Shown piece after piece: positions 9,801 through 18,182 of a DNA stretch of 64,000 bases. The stretch spans positions 225,551 through 289,550 of the forward strand of contig JAEINS010000003.1 in the NCBI GenBank assembly GCA_016342755.1. The letters are read 5' to 3'. Every line of letters starts with the position of its first letter. Within the stretch, counting starts at the first letter, position 1. The notes beneath the pieces were generated by a model. It was not told where the DNA came from and did no database searches. It saw only the letters and a list, made by a program, of their open reading frames with translations. The DNA is from Melioribacteraceae bacterium. Its GTDB lineage: Bacteria; Bacteroidota; Ignavibacteria; Ignavibacteriales; Melioribacteraceae. The position numbers and the translations under genes are program-made.

Positions 9801-10426
9801 TAACCAGGCCATACATATTGCCCTAAAGATGGGTTGTACCATGAACGCGGCCAGCTATCCGGTTTACCATCTTCATCAGCATCAATGGTTGGGTTAGCTG
9901 CCATTTTATCCTGGTCAGGATCGGCATAATTTGGAAGCGGCTGCCATTGCCATACTTTATCACCTTCGGGACTAACTTCTCTAATATTAGGATAATCCCA
10001 AACTCCATCTGAAATAATATGGATTGTGTTGCCATCCTTATCTTCAACTTCTGCACCTACAATCGGTGAAAAAGTAAATATATATGAAAGATCTTTCCAG
10101 ACAAAATTATTTACTCCTCTAATTAAACCGTGTCCGGGACCAATGCCGCCGTAATTATATAATTCAACACCAATTTTATTTCCGTTCATAAAAACAGATT
10201 TTCTATCTTCATGAGCGGTTGATTTAGCAAGTGACGAAAAATCTTTTGTATATTTATCTTTTTTAATTTCTTCCTGATCAGCCACCGGGGAATTATTTAC
10301 CCCGTTTATTATTGCTCTTTCAATTTCCGAATGTATCGGATTTTCGGATTGAGCTTTAACAACAAAAGCATCAAATCCGGGCAATAATATAAATAACATA
10401 ATAAAGACTGCAATAAATCTATTCAT
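6884..10426 (-). CDS. Large secreted protein with T9SS type A sorting domain (module copy 2)
   Basis: A 1180-aa exported protein of unknown function. It has a signal peptide (1-25), an acidic calcium-type repeat stretch (DGIDNDSDGMIDES, about 365-380), a fibronectin-III-like segment (KVTLYWDDIAESSIDP, about 550) and a C-terminal sorting domain with DVYVVPNPYVGFSE and the ending GEKIVKFAIIK, the TIGR04183 pattern. AGGAG precedes the ATG. It is collinear with the 1209-aa protein at 14554 over nearly its whole length. Position between a TonB receptor and a PorV-family barrel suggests a surface protein exported through T9SS. No enzyme motif is visible. Confidence 0.88.
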   Translation of the reverse strand: MNRFIAVFIMLFILLPGFDAFVVKAQSENPIHSEIERAIINGVNNSPVADQEEIKKDKYTKDFSSLAKSTAHEDRKSVFMNGNKIGVELYNYGGIGPGHGLIRGVNNFVWKDLSYIFTFSPIVGAEVEDKDGNTIHIISDGVWDYPNIREVSPEGDKVWQWQPLPNYADPDQDKMAANPTIDADEDGKPDSWPRSWYNPSLGQYVWPGYLSQNATSADMEAFWSMDDRENDEFPYYPFENDTTRRGLGIQVDGRAFQWSNALAENTIFFVYTITNTSDKDLDKVFFGIYGDPDIGGGTPENKDDKGFFIPAKSAGGVNVDNYPLYSRSMVYFYDDDKKGDKGLPLGYLGCKFLESPGNAIDGIDNDSDGMIDESQEDGIDNDNDWLVSIHDVGIDGVAGTEDQGEGDGIPTAGVQLADGSLDPLFPGEPNFELTDLDEADQIGLTSFNSWTWNNDQIRNDESMWNRSIPDNFSDIQQNTDIVFIFGSGYISLKKGETKRISMALICGEDIRDLLVSAETVQKIYNQNYQFYKPPYTPTVKAVPGDKKVTLYWDDIAESSIDPISGKDFQGYVIYRSTDHNFNDIQTITDGRGSSFLNDPLKDIDGYDAKWDVAYVEEPYEDANRNGFYDKGETYKDLDKNGIWTSNLEDEWEGYHPVAFNKRGIHYYLGDNSGLVHSFVDSNNVVNGQTYYYAVVAYDRGTIDDTPPTETTKKITLDPITNQLQFDKNTVMVVPGPRAVGYEDPYVDQTSVSHDEGTSTSIIDFKIVDDLKVKDNAKYKIIFSDKYLSNKQEVGKLNFSVLSLDEITDEVELFDTNFANLSNTGIADDEYLKVVGEDGVEYKKDIDYKINYSVGKIRKIAAGSMNNDQKYEVTYRYYPLYQSMAMYGEETNEVFDGIQLFVKNETKLEFDSTQTSWIEGNSNFGVKAQLAGIGQFKELYPGDYEIKFSSDYIDSAMVITPTGLSSIPVKYSVKEVTEGVPQKVVTFLFEKPETTDEAWTPGEEIVLFWPGTKGEISDTVTWGVIISPPKDSTVVAMPPTDGDVLKVVTKRPFKANDRYSFKTVAGKIKDGLGESDLDDVYVVPNPYVGFSEIEPTNKIASESRGERRIYFENLPSQCTIRIYSLAGNFVTKIEHDSGLEHGREYWNLLNEDGFSIAYGVYFAHINAPGIGEKIVKFAIIK

Positions 10427-10449
10427 TTAAAAACTCCTATAAATTCAAT

Positions 10450-13173
10450 CTAAAAATCTAAAGACATTCCAATTTTAATATCTCTCGGAGGTGAATAATA
10501 AGATTGATTATTAAAATATTCGCTAATAGGATGAATTCCATCAACAGTTTCAGCTAATTTATCAGTATACTGCGCGTCACCTTTAAGTGCGTCTAAGGAA
10601 TAAGTTGCACGACCTGTATTACTATAAACCAGTGTTTCATTAAGTGTATCAAACAGATTGTAAACTTTTACAAAAAAGGTTACATCAGTTCCTAAAAGTT
10701 CAATCGATTTTTCAGCTAATAGATCAACAGTAAATTTAGAAGGTTTTCTTCCGCTGTTAGTTCTAACAAATACTTCTTTGCCGGTTACTAAAGGTGTATA
10801 AGGCAAACCTGAACCAAACTTACCAACTATACTAAGATTCCAGTCACCAGGGTCACTTAAAGAGATTCTGGTATTAATTGTATGAGCCTGATCCCAGCCA
10901 AGCGCGACCGGAACTTTTTCTGCCTGACGGCCGGAAGAAAGATCTAAGAAAAACGCGTCTGCATCTGTTTCATTTCCTTCAACAACCTGGAAAGTATAAT
11001 CGATACTTGCACTAAGCATTTCTCCGGCACCACGTCTTTTTGTAAGCGAAAAAGTGATCCCTTTTGTATTGCTATAATCTTTATTAACATATTTAATATA
11101 AGTTTCATCACCGCTTATTCTAATTCTCTGCGAAGCTAAAAGATCACGCACGTCACGATAGAATCCGGTTAAATTGAACGCAAGATTTTCGTTTAGTTCC
11201 TGCTGTAAACCTAATTCATAAGTAACTGTTTTCTGGGGTTCTAGATTCGCGTTTCCAAATGTCTGCTCACCTGTTGCATAATTATATTTGAAATCGGGAT
11301 TAGAGTACAAATAACTAAACGGAGGCATCTGATAAAAATGTCCGTAAGAAAAGTGAATCATTCCCTTATCTGTAATTGGGAAAGACACACCAAGCCTCGG
11401 ACTTAAAACATACTTAGCGTCCGCGTCAATTAGATTGGATGAAGGTTTGAAAATATCCGGCGCATATTTAGATTTCGAATCAAAATAATCGTATCTAAGT
11501 CCAACATTAAGAACTATACTCTGGAACTCCATTTTATCCTGAATATATGCGGAAAACTCAACAGGTTCCTTTGTGTATTTATCATGATTAGGTGTATAAA
11601 TACTTAGGATAGTTGGAGTTAAATATGTAAGTGAGTCTCTCAATATCGAAAAGTTTTCATAATCCATTGTATGTGTCTTAAACTGTGCGCCAAATTTAAC
11701 TTCATGATTATTATTAATTTGCGAAGTTAGATCGAACTTGGCACCAATTGTCTGTGCTCTTTGATAGTAATGACCATTTGATGTACCGCCCGAACTAAAG
11801 GTATAACTTGCCGGTCTGTTATCTTTATGAGCCGGCTGATATCTTGGATCAGCATGATAATCATCTGTACTCATACCGGCATGATAATCAACTTCGTTCC
11901 CGCTTGCGTCAAGCAAAGGGTATAAATAGCTTTTGTAATTATTATAATTGTGCGAAAATTTTAATGTATAAAAAGTTCTGTTGCTTAAAGCATGACTAAC
12001 ATCAATAGCGTTTAATAATCCGGTTGAATAGGATGTTCCCAATGCATCAGGATTATATTGATAAGTATGACTATAAGATTTTGACTCTGAGTCTGAATAT
12101 ATTAAATCATAGTTTATCTTTAGGGTACTTATGGGTTTGAAAGTCAATTTAAAGGTTGTATTTAAACCTTCATAAGGATTCATCGGTATAATCTTGTCGT
12201 CACCATTACTAGAGATTTTAATATCCTTAGAATTCTTAGGATTTATCCAAACTGAATCGGAAGGAAGCTGTTCCCTTCTACCGTTTCTCCAGCCTTTCTC
12301 TTTAGAATATCTGCCAGAAACAAAAAATGTTAGTTTATCTTTCAGGTAAGGAACAGGACCGCCATAAGTCATTTCACCTACATAATCATTTAGTATATCG
12401 AATTTATCGATGTCTCTAAATATATCGTCTCTTGTACTTAATTTATCTCCGGTATAAGCAGATATAAAACCGCTGTAATCGCTGCCGCCTTCTTTGGTTA
12501 CAGTATTTACAACACCCGAAAGAGCATTACCATACTCAGCATTAAAAGTACCGCTTACAACCGATAATTCTTGCACAGCATTTGTCGCGATAGAAACCAT
12601 TTTACTATTACTAAACGGATTGCCAATTGAAACGCCGTTTACCGTGTAGGCTATTTCGTTTGAGCGTCCGCCTCTAATGTGTAATGCACCGTCAGAGCCT
12701 TGTACAATACCGGCCTGCAGAGTTAATATTCCGCTAATACTTTCTACCGGTAAAGACTTAATTTCTTCTGATGTAACATTTGCCTGTGATGATGTAAGGT
12801 CTTTCCTAACAAGCTTTTGTTTAGCCTGAACAACAATTACATCCATTTCAACAGCTTCGGAAGCCATTTGGAAATCAACGTTTGTTGTGAAATCGATATT
12901 TACCTGTACTTGTTCAATTCTTCTTTTCTTATAACCAATACCAGATGAAATTAAATTATACTTACCAGGCTTAAGGTTCATAATAATATACTCGCCATTA
13001 ACATCGGTCGCAGCTCCAATAGTTGTACCTTCAACTAAAATGTTAATGCCTATTAGGGGTTCGCCCGACTGATAATCAGTAACAAAACCAGATATTTTAC
13101 CGGTTGTACCGCCGAAAATTAAAATTGGTAAGAAAAAAGAAATGATACAGGACAAGATGATTTTTCTGTTCAT
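10450..13173 (-). CDS. TonB-dependent receptor with carboxypeptidase-regulatory N-domain (module copy 2)
   Basis: Outer-membrane active transporter, 907 aa. Order: signal peptide; carboxypeptidase-regulatory-like domain (about 25-105, GKISGFVTDYQSGEPLIGIN); plug (RKDLTSSQANVTSEEIKSLP, LHIRGGRSNEIAYTVNG); and a 22-strand-type barrel whose C-terminus ends ISEYFNNQSYYSPPRDIKIG-MSLDF. Substrate is unknown. The stop lies 23 bases before the large secreted protein, so the genes are probably cotranscribed. It is the first gene of module copy 2 and a paralogue of the 951-aa receptor at 18183. SusC-type hallmarks and a SusD partner are absent. Confidence 0.9.
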   Translation of the reverse strand: MNRKIILSCIISFFLPILIFGGTTGKISGFVTDYQSGEPLIGINILVEGTTIGAATDVNGEYIIMNLKPGKYNLISSGIGYKKRRIEQVQVNIDFTTNVDFQMASEAVEMDVIVVQAKQKLVRKDLTSSQANVTSEEIKSLPVESISGILTLQAGIVQGSDGALHIRGGRSNEIAYTVNGVSIGNPFSNSKMVSIATNAVQELSVVSGTFNAEYGNALSGVVNTVTKEGGSDYSGFISAYTGDKLSTRDDIFRDIDKFDILNDYVGEMTYGGPVPYLKDKLTFFVSGRYSKEKGWRNGRREQLPSDSVWINPKNSKDIKISSNGDDKIIPMNPYEGLNTTFKLTFKPISTLKINYDLIYSDSESKSYSHTYQYNPDALGTSYSTGLLNAIDVSHALSNRTFYTLKFSHNYNNYKSYLYPLLDASGNEVDYHAGMSTDDYHADPRYQPAHKDNRPASYTFSSGGTSNGHYYQRAQTIGAKFDLTSQINNNHEVKFGAQFKTHTMDYENFSILRDSLTYLTPTILSIYTPNHDKYTKEPVEFSAYIQDKMEFQSIVLNVGLRYDYFDSKSKYAPDIFKPSSNLIDADAKYVLSPRLGVSFPITDKGMIHFSYGHFYQMPPFSYLYSNPDFKYNYATGEQTFGNANLEPQKTVTYELGLQQELNENLAFNLTGFYRDVRDLLASQRIRISGDETYIKYVNKDYSNTKGITFSLTKRRGAGEMLSASIDYTFQVVEGNETDADAFFLDLSSGRQAEKVPVALGWDQAHTINTRISLSDPGDWNLSIVGKFGSGLPYTPLVTGKEVFVRTNSGRKPSKFTVDLLAEKSIELLGTDVTFFVKVYNLFDTLNETLVYSNTGRATYSLDALKGDAQYTDKLAETVDGIHPISEYFNNQSYYSPPRDIKIGMSLDF

Positions 13174-13332
13174 ACAATAGATCCCATAATGTTTTATAAT
13201 AAAAATTATTTATAAACTTATTAAAAAATTAATTGTGATAATTAGAGTATATTGTCTTTAACTATTATATAGGTCTGTATTCCTGGTTATGTATTTATAA
13301 AGAATATTTCTGCTGAACTATTAATATATAAA

Positions 13333-13418
13333 TTGTCATCCCGAATAGAGCAAAGCAAGTATAAGAGATCTTTTATTTTCTAAGATTTCTCTTAACTGAG
13401 TCCGGTCCGGAATGACAA
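13333..13418. repeat. Dispersed intergenic palindrome (R1 family)
   Basis: Begins TGTCATCCCGAA and ends in TCCGGAATGACA, its near inverse complement, with AGAGATC and AGATTTCTC inside. This is the 'TGTCATTCCGA...GAATGACA' repeat type seen elsewhere in this window. It lies exactly between the two TonB/secreted/PorV modules. Confidence 0.7.
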
Positions 13419-13438
13419 TTTTAATTTCTCATTGAAAC

Positions 13439-14482
13439 TTAAAAACCTAAAGCTATATCCAAAAAATGAATTTCTTCTAAATCGCCATAATCAGCATAAG
13501 CATAATTAAACTTAATATTCATTCCTGAATCCATCTGATAACTAATACCCGCGCCAAATGTTAAGCCGTTTTCACCATTCTCGGCATCCCATAATATTTT
13601 TTGAAAACCGCCTCTTAAGAAAAACATATCCATAAAACCAAACTCAGTTCCGGCATTAATATATTCATCGTTATCATTTGGATGAACAGCATCAAGCGCA
13701 CATTTAACGCTCATGTATCTTGTTTCTAAAACCTTCATAGATAAACCAACTCTAAACGTTAACGGCAGCTCATGATTATCCATTTTATACTGTCCGGGAA
13801 CATTGTTAGGACCAGTATCCGGATCGTCATTTGGATCAAGATTTACCTGAATATCTCTACCGTCTAACTGCATTTTAGAACCAAAGTTAGTTACACTAGC
13901 GCCAATAACAAGATCGTTAAAAGGTGTTACATAATATGTACCTATATCTAAAGCAAATCCGGTTGCGGAAGTATTCCAAATTGATTCCTGAATAAATTTA
14001 GCCTGTAAGCCAATTGAAAATCTATCAGTTAATCTTCTTGAAAAACCAAGTCCAATTGATAATGAAGTCGCGTCCCAATAACGTCCGTCGCCTTCCGGGA
14101 AATCATTTGTTCTTACTTTTTCCTTTGGAACCTGCATAGTGCTTAAAGTAATAAACATACTTCCAAGACCTTCTAAGTTTATAGAACCGGCCGCATAATC
14201 ATAAGTAATATCGGCTAACCATTCCGCATGATTAAAAGCCACTTCGCCAGAGCCATTAACAAGCGCAACACCAGCAGGGTTATAATAACTTGCATAAATA
14301 TCATCACTAACAGCGGTATAAGCCCCGCCCATAGAAATTGCTCTTGCACCTGCTCCAAATTTCAAAAACTGAGCTGCTGTAGTACCTACTTTTGAAACAC
14401 CCACATCACTTTGTGCATTCGCGGAAATGCCCAGAAATAGAAGCAGCGTTAAAGTGAAAAGTGTTATCGTTATTTTTTTCAT
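13439..14482 (-). CDS. PorV/PorQ-family outer-membrane barrel protein (module copy 1)
   Basis: Predicted beta-barrel of the PorV/PorQ family, 347 aa. Signal peptide ends around GISANAQS; it is followed by VGTTAAQFLKF, GARAISMGGAYTAVSDD and YYNPAGVALV, the same order as in the copy at 5822. It ends in HFLDIALGF. I place the start at the ATG at 14482 with GGAG 6 bases upstream; a TTG 12 bases further upstream overlaps that ribosome site and is unlikely. Last gene of module copy 1. Proposed role, as for its paralogue: outer-membrane partner of type IX export. Confidence 0.88.
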   Translation of the reverse strand: MKKITITLFTLTLLLFLGISANAQSDVGVSKVGTTAAQFLKFGAGARAISMGGAYTAVSDDIYASYYNPAGVALVNGSGEVAFNHAEWLADITYDYAAGSINLEGLGSMFITLSTMQVPKEKVRTNDFPEGDGRYWDATSLSIGLGFSRRLTDRFSIGLQAKFIQESIWNTSATGFALDIGTYYVTPFNDLVIGASVTNFGSKMQLDGRDIQVNLDPNDDPDTGPNNVPGQYKMDNHELPLTFRVGLSMKVLETRYMSVKCALDAVHPNDNDEYINAGTEFGFMDMFFLRGGFQKILWDAENGENGLTFGAGISYQMDSGMNIKFNYAYADYGDLEEIHFLDIALGF

Positions 14483-14553
14483 TTTTATCTCCAAATCTTA
14501 AATTCAATCTTAGAGTAATTAAATATGGCGAACTTTAAATCCGCCACTTATAA

Positions 14554-17500
14554 TTATTTAATTACAGCAAATCTTCCTATTTTTTCCTTACCATCTTCTG
14601 ATTTAACATGGAATATATAAACACCGTAAGCTATTCTCATACCTTCTTTACTTAACAAATTCCATGAAGCCATACTTGTATTATCATCTTTCTCGATAGT
14701 ATCCACAAGTTCACCGGTTATTGTATAAATTCTGATTTTACACTGTTGAGGCAGATTTCTAAACTGAAGTTCTCTATCGCCTCTTTTAGTTAGTGTTCTT
14801 CCAGGATTTTCGGACTCACTGTATCCTACATATGGATTTGGTACTACATAAACATCGTTTAACGATTCTGCCACGCTTTCTTTTTCAAGCACTACACTTT
14901 TCGAATCAAAAGTATATTCATCATTATTAAAAGGTTTATTTGTTTTTAGTAAATAAACATCGCCTTGTTTAGGAAGCACAACTTCACTTGCAGTTGAATC
15001 AATTGATAAATTTAACTGATAAGAAGTTGTTGCGTCAGTTGCTCCAAACGGCTGGAATATAATAGCTTCACCCCAGTCCCATTGTTTATTTGGATTTGTT
15101 TCTTCCCAGACTACAAATGTTGCTTCTTCTTCTGTAGCCGGATTTACAATTGTAAACGGACAATTAAACTCGCCTAATAAAGTTGTAATAGTATTTGCAT
15201 GAAGCCATTTACCATCAGCGTCTTTATCCAGATTATTCCATCTAATTTCAAAGTCGTTACGTAATTTCACTTTATTAGTAACAAAAATACCCGGATAAAA
15301 TAATCTGCCGTTAACAGTAGGCTCACCTACAATAAATTTAGAATCCTCTTTATTAATACTTAAGCGGTCATTTGTAATAAAAACTCTCATACCGTCAAAA
15401 GCATTATTTCCATCATTTTCTACAAACTCTAGAATTTCGTCTGTATTGGGATCATAAGTTACATCGTTGAATTTTTCGCTTTTGTAAACCGGATAATATC
15501 TATACTTAATTGTAAAAACTTCACCTTCCGGTAAACTTCCGTTCGAAGAACCGGCTATTCTTCCTCTTAAAGTATTAACCGCATATTTACTTGCTGCAAT
15601 TTTATTATCACCGGCATCAAAAACTTCAATACTGCTAGCTACAATATTTAGATGTCTCAAAGCTACTAATACTGTATCTTTAGAAACAAATGTATAACTA
15701 ACACCTGTTGAATCTAATACACTAAAGTTTGATACTTCATCAACAGTTTCAAATTTAATTTTATATGTTTTGTTGTCTACCGCTAAATCTTCTAAAACTT
15801 CTATTTTAATACTTCCGGTTGCATCACCTTTTGTGTGCAGCGGTTCACCATCAATACCAGCCTGAGCATTAGATAATCCTTTTGCAATTGGTCCGGGAGT
15901 AATAGTTAAAGTATTAACATCATAAATAAGCTCACCTGTTAAAGGATCTTTTTGAATTACAGCCTGAGTTTCAGTTGGAGGCAGTTCAGGAGAACCTCTA
16001 TCGTAGGCAACTACAGCATAATAATAATTTACACCGTTTGTAACAGATGAATCAACATACTGGTGAACAAGACCGGTATTATTACCTAATTCGTAACGTA
16101 TACCTCTGCCGTCGTATTCTCTTTCAGCTAATCCGGCATATTCATTATCTAAATCGAATTGTGCGGCTGCACCGGTTTGAGGATCAACTAAAGCCTGACC
16201 TAAGAAAGGAACACCGTTTGCATCCGTAATTTTATAAACATCAGAGAAATTAAAATCCCTGCTTCTATATATTTTGTATCCTTCAAAATCTTCTTCACCG
16301 GTTAAAGGATCAATTGATTTTTCAGATTTAGCATCCCAATAAAGAGTTACTTTTCCATCACCAGAAGCTGCTGTTACCATCGGCTTCGAAGGAGGCTGTG
16401 CAAATCTGTAATCCGCTTCAAGAATTCTAACAGATGTAATAGCGTTTAAACGAAGATCTAAAATATCTTCACCCATAATAATTGCCATAGAAAAACGCTG
16501 CGACTCACCACGCGCTAAAGCCAAAGGACCAGTAGAGAAACAGAAAACGTTATCGCCTTTACCTTTTAATAACGGCTGTTCCGGATCAATTGGTTCTTCA
16601 GGTGTTCTTTCTTCGTGTTTAACAAACCATCCCCAAAGCAATTCATCATTTTTAGGAATATTAGGACTTCCAAACTGAGCGGCTGTAAATCCGGTTAAAC
16701 CTAACTGATCAGATTCAGAAACATCTCTAAATCCAAAGTTTGGCTCAGAACCAGCCCACTTAAGACCGTTCGACCATTCTTCAGTTAAACTTCCACTTTC
16801 TTCACTATCAAACTGCCCGTTGCCATTATCATCGTTAAACCAGGCCTGGGTCGGGAATCCGTCACCTTCGCCATAATCTTTACCCGGATAGTTTACAGAT
16901 TCCGGTCCAATACCGTCTATACCAACATCATGCTTTTCTATATCCCAGTCGCCGTCTTCATCACCGGACCAGCGAGGCTGCGGTTTTCCATAAACTTCTG
17001 TGTATTTTTCAATATCTTCTGCGGCTATACCAGTATTAATATCAACTATTTCGCCATCAATAAATTGTCCTTTACTATTAAAAGGAGTTTCATCAATAAT
17101 ACCGTCATCATCATTATCAAATATGTCATCAGCAATAGAAGGTGATTCTAAAAATTTCCATCCAAAGTAACCAGGTCTTTTACCGCCGTGTCCTTTAAAA
17201 TCATCATCCCATGCGTAAACCATACTTCTGGCACGCTGATCGTAACTTTCAGCCAAGTCCCCTTTTGGAGGAATAAAGAAAGCTTTATCATCACTGTAAT
17301 CACTTCCGCCGCCAACATGAGGATCACCAAACATACCCATATATAATTTATCTAAATTCTTTTCACTTGTGTTGGTCATCTGATAAATCATGAAAATAAT
17401 ATCTTCAGCAAGAGGATTATTAAACTGTAAAATACGTACTAAAGATTGCAAACCTAATCCGCCTTTTTCTAAATCAGATGGGAACGGATCGTATCTGCCC

Positions 17501-18156
17501 TGGAATTCGTAGTTTGTATAATCATCAATTCCGTAATAAACTTCTTCATCAGGAGCAGTAGACATATCGCCCAAAAACGCAGGCCACAAATATTTACCGG
17601 CACCTGCTGAGTACCATTCGTCTGGCCATGAATCAGGTTTTCCGTCACCATCAGAATCTTCCGCGTTTAACGAAGCAACTCTGTTTTGAAACGGGTCAGA
17701 AAATCCCGGTCTTGGCAGCCATCCCCATTTTAATGTTCCGTCACTGTTATAATCGCCTTCCGAAGATCTAATGTGCGAATCACTAATAATATGTAATGGA
17801 TTACCGTCCGCGTCAATAACTTCAGCACCGGCTAATGTACCAAACTCATAACCATAACCCAGTCCTTCCCAGACAAGATCATCAACATCGTTTAATACAC
17901 TTGGCGCACAAACTGACCCGTGATTATAAAGGATTGTGGCAATCTTATTCCCTTTTATTCTAATATCTTTTAACTCAGATTCCAGACCATTAGGCTTTTG
18001 AAATTTCTTTCCGCTAAGAGGACCAAAAATTCTTAAAGCATCCTGATAGGATAATTCTTTGTAGTTTATAAACTCTTCTGATTCCTGCTGCGCAAAAGTT
18101 GTTCCGCAATAAATTGAAAGAACAAGTGCCAGCATGAATAATTTTATTATCTTCAT
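14554..18156 (-). CDS. Large secreted protein with T9SS type A sorting domain (module copy 1)
   Basis: About 1200 aa, exported, function unknown. Features in order: signal peptide (IIKLFMLALVLSIYCGTTFA), acidic Asp/Asn-rich stretches (DNDDDGIIDETP; DEDGDWDIEKHD), a fibronectin-III-like segment (KVTLYWDAKSEKSIDP) and a C-terminal sorting domain with DVYVVPNPYVGYSE and the ending KIGRFAVIK. An ATG at 18183 overlaps the TonB receptor stop (TAATG), but GAGG lies 9 bases before the ATG at 18156, so I prefer that start. It is paralogous to the protein at 6884. Context implies T9SS-dependent display at the cell surface near the adjacent TonB receptor. Confidence 0.87.
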   Translation of the reverse strand: MKIIKLFMLALVLSIYCGTTFAQQESEEFINYKELSYQDALRIFGPLSGKKFQKPNGLESELKDIRIKGNKIATILYNHGSVCAPSVLNDVDDLVWEGLGYGYEFGTLAGAEVIDADGNPLHIISDSHIRSSEGDYNSDGTLKWGWLPRPGFSDPFQNRVASLNAEDSDGDGKPDSWPDEWYSAGAGKYLWPAFLGDMSTAPDEEVYYGIDDYTNYEFQGRYDPFPSDLEKGGLGLQSLVRILQFNNPLAEDIIFMIYQMTNTSEKNLDKLYMGMFGDPHVGGGSDYSDDKAFFIPPKGDLAESYDQRARSMVYAWDDDFKGHGGKRPGYFGWKFLESPSIADDIFDNDDDGIIDETPFNSKGQFIDGEIVDINTGIAAEDIEKYTEVYGKPQPRWSGDEDGDWDIEKHDVGIDGIGPESVNYPGKDYGEGDGFPTQAWFNDDNGNGQFDSEESGSLTEEWSNGLKWAGSEPNFGFRDVSESDQLGLTGFTAAQFGSPNIPKNDELLWGWFVKHEERTPEEPIDPEQPLLKGKGDNVFCFSTGPLALARGESQRFSMAIIMGEDILDLRLNAITSVRILEADYRFAQPPSKPMVTAASGDGKVTLYWDAKSEKSIDPLTGEEDFEGYKIYRSRDFNFSDVYKITDANGVPFLGQALVDPQTGAAAQFDLDNEYAGLAEREYDGRGIRYELGNNTGLVHQYVDSSVTNGVNYYYAVVAYDRGSPELPPTETQAVIQKDPLTGELIYDVNTLTITPGPIAKGLSNAQAGIDGEPLHTKGDATGSIKIEVLEDLAVDNKTYKIKFETVDEVSNFSVLDSTGVSYTFVSKDTVLVALRHLNIVASSIEVFDAGDNKIAASKYAVNTLRGRIAGSSNGSLPEGEVFTIKYRYYPVYKSEKFNDVTYDPNTDEILEFVENDGNNAFDGMRVFITNDRLSINKEDSKFIVGEPTVNGRLFYPGIFVTNKVKLRNDFEIRWNNLDKDADGKWLHANTITTLLGEFNCPFTIVNPATEEEATFVVWEETNPNKQWDWGEAIIFQPFGATDATTSYQLNLSIDSTASEVVLPKQGDVYLLKTNKPFNNDEYTFDSKSVVLEKESVAESLNDVYVVPNPYVGYSESENPGRTLTKRGDRELQFRNLPQQCKIRIYTITGELVDTIEKDDNTSMASWNLLSKEGMRIAYGVYIFHVKSEDGKEKIGRFAVIK

Positions 18157-18182
18157 TATATAATTCCTCAATATCTTTTTCA